Below are positions 60,708 through 64,000 of a DNA stretch of 64,000 bases, piece after piece. Source of the stretch: DASQHW01 sp038238245. Its GTDB lineage: Bacteria > Actinomycetota > Acidimicrobiia > IMCC26256 > PALSA-610. A model generated the notes under the pieces. That model saw only the letters and a program-made list of their open reading frames with translations, did not search any database and was not told the DNA's origin. The stretch lies in assembly GCA_038238245.1 (NCBI GenBank), contig JBBRXX010000011.1, positions 1 to 64,000 on the forward strand, written 5' to 3'. The translations under genes and the position numbers were made by a program. The number at the start of each line of letters is the position of its first letter. Position 1 is the stretch's first letter.

Positions 60708-61946
60708 ATGGCCCTTCCCGAGCACGGGATGAACGACGACGAGATCCTCGCGGTGCTGTCGGCGAAGCGCGGGCGCGACGCGCGCTGGCAGGAAGGCCGC
60801 ACCTTCGGCATGGTGTTCGACGGCGGGCCGGAGGTTCGCGACATCGCCGAAGCCGTCGCCGCCATGTTCCTGCACGAGAACGCGCTGAACACCGCGGCCT
60901 TCCCGAGTCTCGGCGAGATCCAGTCCGAGGTCGTGGGCGCGTGCGCGGCCCTGTTCCACGGAGGTTCCGAGGCCGCCGGCTTCATGACGTCGGGCGGGAC
61001 GGAGAGCATCCTCATGGCCGTGAAGGCCGCACGCGAGCGCGCCCGCCACGAACGCGGGATCACCGCACCCGAGATGGTGGTCGCCGAGAGTGCGCACGCG
61101 GCATTTCACAAGGCTGCCCACGACTTCGGCGTCGAGGTCCACACCGTGCCGGTGCGCGCCGACTTCCGCGCCGACGTCGACGCCATGGCCGCGCGGGTCA
61201 ACGAGCAGACTGCGCTCCTGGTCGGGTCGGCGCCGCAATACCCGCAGGGCGTCATCGATCCGATACCGCAGCTCGCCGATCTCGCGGCGACCGTCGGCGC
61301 GTCGATGCACGTCGACGCGTGCATGGGCGGGTTCGTGCTGCCGTTCATGGAGCTCAACGGCGAGACCGTCCCGCCCTGGGACTTCCGCGTCCCGGGTGTC
61401 ACGACACTCTCGGCCGACGTGCACAAGCTCGGCTACGCCCCGAAGGGCGCGTCCGTGATCGTGCACCGCAGCAAAGAACTTCGCCGCTACCAGACGTTCG
61501 TGTTCGACGGCTGGCTCGGTGGCTTGTACGCATCCCCGAACATGCAGGGCACGCGAGCCGGCCTGCCGATGGCGACCGCGTGGGCAGTCATGCACAAGCT
61601 CGGCATCGACGGCTACCGCCGTCTCACCGCGGTGGTCGTCGACGCGGCCCGTCACATCTCAGCGGGCGTGCGCGACACGCCGGGACTACGCGTGCTCGGC
61701 GAGCCGGAAGCACACCTGCTCGCGGTCACCGGCGACGGCGCCGATGTGTTCGCGGTCGGCGACGCGATGCACACGCGCGGCTGGTACCTCGACCGTCAGC
61801 AACCACCCGACTCACTGCACATGACGGTGAGTGCGGGCAATGCGCCGGTCGTCGACGATTTCCTGCGCGACCTGCGCGCGAGCGTCGAAGAGGTCGGCGC
61901 CGTCACCACCGACGACCGCAGCACCAACTACGCCACGCTGGAATAG
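60708..61946 (+). CDS. PLP-dependent decarboxylase-like enzyme (sphingosine-phosphate lyase type)
   Basis: 412 residues, fold-type I group II. GGTESILMAVKAARERARHE, HVDACMGGFVLPFM and the PLP lysine in SADVHKLGYAPKGASV, the exact spacing of sphingosine-1-phosphate lyases. The family cleaves phosphorylated sphingoid bases or decarboxylates amino acids. No sphingolipid gene is visible nearby, so the substrate is open. ATG six bases after TAACAT (leaderless). Convergent with the NMO-like gene. Confidence 0.88.
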   Translation: MALPEHGMNDDEILAVLSAKRGRDARWQEGRTFGMVFDGGPEVRDIAEAVAAMFLHENALNTAAFPSLGEIQSEVVGACAALFHGGSEAAGFMTSGGTESILMAVKAARERARHERGITAPEMVVAESAHAAFHKAAHDFGVEVHTVPVRADFRADVDAMAARVNEQTALLVGSAPQYPQGVIDPIPQLADLAATVGASMHVDACMGGFVLPFMELNGETVPPWDFRVPGVTTLSADVHKLGYAPKGASVIVHRSKELRRYQTFVFDGWLGGLYASPNMQGTRAGLPMATAWAVMHKLGIDGYRRLTAVVVDAARHISAGVRDTPGLRVLGEPEAHLLAVTGDGADVFAVGDAMHTRGWYLDRQQPPDSLHMTVSAGNAPVVDDFLRDLRASVEEVGAVTTDDRSTNYATLE

Positions 61947-61961
61947 GCGGAGCAGGCGTGC

Positions 61962-63071
61962 CTAGCCGTTGACCTGCTCGAGGCGTTCGACGGCCTCGAT
62001 GTACTCCTCGACGAGTTGTTGCATCACGTCGCGCACCGGTCGCACGTCGTTCATCATCCCGACCACCTGGCCGACCGGGAAGCCGGTCAGCTCCCGGTTC
62101 TGCGAACGGTAGATACGCGAAAAGGCGTCCGCCACCAGCATGAACTGCAAGGGCATCGGCAGATAGCCCGGCGACTCGGGGCCTTCCCACGCGTCGGTCC
62201 ACGCCGTGCGCAGCTGGCGCGCCGGCTTGCCGGTCAGCACACGGGAACGCACCGTCTGGGTCGAGTCGGCGCCGAGCAGCTTCTCCAAGATGAGCGGCGT
62301 CGCATCGCTCTCGGCGACCGTCAACCAGATCGAACCCGTCCATACGCCTTGGGCACCCATCGCGATCGCGGCCGCGATCTGCGACCCGTGCGCGATCCCA
62401 CCGGCCGCGAGGACGGGCGCCGGCTTCACGGTCTCGATCACCTGCGGCCACAACACCACCGAGCTGATCTCGCCGGTGTGGCCGCCGGCCTCGGTGCCCT
62501 GTGCGACCACGATGTCGACACCGATCTCGCGGTGCTTCTGCGCGTGACGCGGACTGCTCGCGAGCGCGGCCACCAACATGCCGTGCTCGTGCGCGGTGTC
62601 GACGACATCCTGCGGCGGCGGGCCGAGCGCGTTGACCAGCAGCGACGGTGAATGCTGCAACGCAATCTCGATCTGCGGACGTGCGGTCGCGTCGGTCCAG
62701 CCGAGCAGGTGGTGGCCGCGCTCGACGTCGTCGGGCAGGGGCGGGATGCCGTGGTCGGCGAGCACCTTCTCGACGAACTCCCGGTGCTCGGGCGTGATCA
62801 TCTGCTCGAGCTGCGCCTCGAGATCCTCGGGCTCGACGCCTTCCGGGAGCTCGACCTTGGCGGGCATCACGAGGTCGACGCCGTACGGCTTGCCGTCGAC
62901 GTGCTCCTCGATCCATTTCAGCTCGATCTCGAGCTCGTCGGGCGTGAAGTAGAGCGCGCCGAGCACACCCATGCCTCCGGCCCGACTCACTGCCGCGACG
63001 ACGTCACGGCAATGACTGAACGCAAAGATCGGGAATTCGAGGTCGAGATCGCGGGCAAGTTGCGTGCGCAT
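61962..63071 (-). CDS. NMO-like flavoprotein (nitronate monooxygenase family)
   Basis: 369 residues, FMN TIM barrel. FPIFAFSHCRDVVAAVSRAG, VVAQGTEAGGHTGEISSVVL and VLAAGGIAHGSQIAAAIAMGAQGVW are the FMN/phosphate motifs. It resembles mycobacterial Rv1533, and more distantly IpdC of cholesterol ring degradation. The KstR box 34 bp upstream of its ATG supports a steroid role over nitronate detoxification. ATG 63071 is eight bases after TACGAT (leaderless). Confidence 0.9.
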   Translation of the reverse strand: MRTQLARDLDLEFPIFAFSHCRDVVAAVSRAGGMGVLGALYFTPDELEIELKWIEEHVDGKPYGVDLVMPAKVELPEGVEPEDLEAQLEQMITPEHREFVEKVLADHGIPPLPDDVERGHHLLGWTDATARPQIEIALQHSPSLLVNALGPPPQDVVDTAHEHGMLVAALASSPRHAQKHREIGVDIVVAQGTEAGGHTGEISSVVLWPQVIETVKPAPVLAAGGIAHGSQIAAAIAMGAQGVWTGSIWLTVAESDATPLILEKLLGADSTQTVRSRVLTGKPARQLRTAWTDAWEGPESPGYLPMPLQFMLVADAFSRIYRSQNRELTGFPVGQVVGMMNDVRPVRDVMQQLVEEYIEAVERLEQVNG

Positions 63072-63104
63072 GACGCTGGATCGTAGAGACGCACGAGCCA
63101 CACC

Positions 63105-63118
63105 TGCAACACGTTCTA
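63105..63118. promoter_or_regulatory. KstR-type box in the kstR/NMO divergent promoter
   Basis: TGCAACACGTTCTA matches TNNAACNNGTTNNA. It lies about 20 bp upstream of the minus -10 (TACGAT, 63085-63080) and 10 bp upstream of the plus -10 (TATCTT, 63128-63133). So it covers both -35 regions and would repress both genes. Confidence 0.82.
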
Positions 63119-63139
63119 GGTTCGCGCTATCTTCCACCG

Positions 63140-63193
63140 ATGCGAACGCAGCGCAGACGCGCCGGAAGGCGCGTTGCCGCGAGGGAGCCGTAG
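63140..63193 (+). CDS. 17-codon upstream ORF in the kstR leader
   Basis: ATG 63140 sits six bases after TATCTT, the position of a leaderless start. The frame MRTQRRRAGRRVAAREP stops at 63193, five bases before the kstR GTG at 63199, and covers kstR's GGGAG. Arg-rich (7 of 17). It could be a translated regulatory leader or simply a chance frame. Confidence 0.4.
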   Translation: MRTQRRRAGRRVAAREP

Positions 63194-63198
63194 TCGAC

Positions 63199-63771
63199 GT
63201 GCCGGCAGCGGGGACACGCGCGATCGAGACGGCAGAGCGGAAGAAGCGCTGCATCGACGCCGCGGTCGCACTCGCCGCCGAGGGCGGGTACGACGCCGTG
63301 CAGATGCGCGACGTCGCGGCGCGCGCCGAAGTCGCGCTCGGCACCTTGTACCGGCACTACACCTCGAAGGATCAATTGCTGCTCGCGGCGATGGCCCAGC
63401 AGGCCGCGACGTTGCGCGAGCGACTCGTGCAGCGACCACCACTCGGCGAGACGCCCGCGGCGCGGCTCGCGGACGTCCTCGAGCGCGCGTCACGCGCGCT
63501 CGAGCGCCAGCCGCAGGTGACCCGGGCGATGGTGACCGCGATGTCGTCGGTCAGCGCGGACACGGTCGCCGTCAAGCACGAGATCGATGCCACGCTGCGG
63601 GCGATCATCGGCGACGCGGTGGACGGCACCACCGTCCGCCACCTCGACGACATCATGCGGGTGCTCGGCTCGGTCTGGTTCGCCGAGCTCACCTACTGGT
63701 GCGCGGGCCTCTCGGAGCAGTCGCCGATGGGCACGAATCTCGCCCGCGCCGCGTCACTCCTGCTCCCGTAG
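63199..63771 (+). CDS. kstR: KstR, TetR-family repressor of cholesterol catabolism
   Basis: 190 residues. The DNA-binding domain AERKKRCIDAAVALAAEGGY, DAVQMRDVAARAEVALGTLY and HYTSKDQLL closely follows KstR (Rv3574) as I remember it (GGYEAVQMRAVADRADVAVGTLYR). The ligand domain includes VTRAMVTAMSSVSADTVAV. KstR is released by 3-oxo-cholestenoyl-CoA. I chose GTG 63199 with GGGAG 11 bases upstream. The KstR-type box in its own promoter and at three other loci here supports the assignment. Confidence 0.88.
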   Translation: MPAAGTRAIETAERKKRCIDAAVALAAEGGYDAVQMRDVAARAEVALGTLYRHYTSKDQLLLAAMAQQAATLRERLVQRPPLGETPAARLADVLERASRALERQPQVTRAMVTAMSSVSADTVAVKHEIDATLRAIIGDAVDGTTVRHLDDIMRVLGSVWFAELTYWCAGLSEQSPMGTNLARAASLLLP

Positions 63772-64000
63772 ACGCGCCCGCACCTCACCGAGCAATGCGG
63801 CATTGCCCGGATTGCTCGAGTCGATCGGTCCCACGATCAGCCATTCGGTACCGCACGGCAGGTACGCGCGCAGGCGCGCGGTCAGCCCGACGACGCCCTC
63901 GTCGCTCGGTCGCGCGAGCCCGCCCCACGTAATCGTGGTGTCCGGCGCGACCTCGCGTACGAGCGCGACCTGGGCGGTGAACGACTCCGGGTCGGCGCCC
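63754..64000 (-). CDS. Probable LLM-class oxidoreductase, C-terminal part
   Basis: An open frame runs from the right edge to a TGA at 63754, 82 codons, ending GTEWLIVGPIDSSNPGNAAL and RARLREQE. The pattern (GADPESFTAQVALVREVAPD and the late VGP..S.P.N motif) fits the C-terminus of luciferase-like F420 enzymes, but the conserved core is outside the window. Its end overlaps the kstR end by 18 bp (convergent). Truncated by the window. Confidence 0.55.
   Translation of the reverse strand, partial: GADPESFTAQVALVREVAPDTTITWGGLARPSDEGVVGLTARLRAYLPCGTEWLIVGPIDSSNPGNAALLGEVRARLREQE

Overview
The window is GC-rich, densely packed actinobacterial DNA. Genes commonly overlap by 1-4 nt, GTG starts are frequent, and many first genes look leaderless. 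An mraZ-rsmH junction, DUF3040, several F420/deazaflavin-type oxidoreductases, a KstR-type regulator and a sterol-type catabolic gene set all fit Actinobacteria. Acidimicrobiia is my best guess, but it is an inference: the window holds no rRNA or other phylogenetic marker. I see no tRNA, CRISPR array, insertion sequence or prophage gene.

Layout. 1-0.8 kb: start of the dcw (cell wall/division) cluster on the minus strand: mraZ with its promoter and MraZ boxes, a structured leader, and the first codons of rsmH. 0.9-9.3 kb: a very long coiled-coil protein, an HNH protein, and a MoxR/DUF58/transglutaminase operon. 9.3-17.5 kb: MerR and DUF3040 genes, a Nudix-DinB-Gfo/Idh operon, and a phosphofructokinase-TesB-threonine aldolase-PIG-L operon. 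17-25 kb: glycerol kinase, a damaged acyltransferase gene, TetR, a ferritin-like protein, an aminotransferase, HAD and SDR proteins. 25-30 kb: a four-PAS GGDEF protein, small membrane proteins, an HDOD protein and a deazaflavin-dependent oxidoreductase.

34-39.8 kb is a five-gene minus-strand operon behind a cobalamin riboswitch. It encodes a secreted alpha/alpha-toroid protein with an LPXTG-type anchor, a secreted DUF4430-like protein, and a complete ECF transporter (EcfT, fused EcfAA', S component). The two exported proteins correspond to the two domains of animal intrinsic factor/transcobalamin. I read the locus as a split surface cobalamin-capture system feeding an ECF importer.

30-64 kb is dominated by sterol/lipid catabolism: a Rieske oxygenase, two acyl-CoA synthetases, an acyl-CoA dehydrogenase, a P450, two LLM proteins, a DUF35 protein with two thiolase-fold partners lacking the catalytic Cys, an enoyl-CoA hydratase, a thioesterase and an NMO-like flavoprotein. 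kstR lies at the right end. Four 14-bp sites matching TNNAACNNGTTNNA sit at the promoters of the Rieske gene, the acyl-CoA synthetase operon, the hydratase gene and the kstR/NMO divergent pair. This indicates a local KstR regulon with an autoregulated repressor. The gene content parallels, from memory, the Mycobacterium tuberculosis Rv3515c-Rv3526 region. Between these genes lies a phospholipid block (51-57.6 kb) with a lipid kinase, a YihY protein, two phospholipase D proteins and two PAP2 phosphatases.
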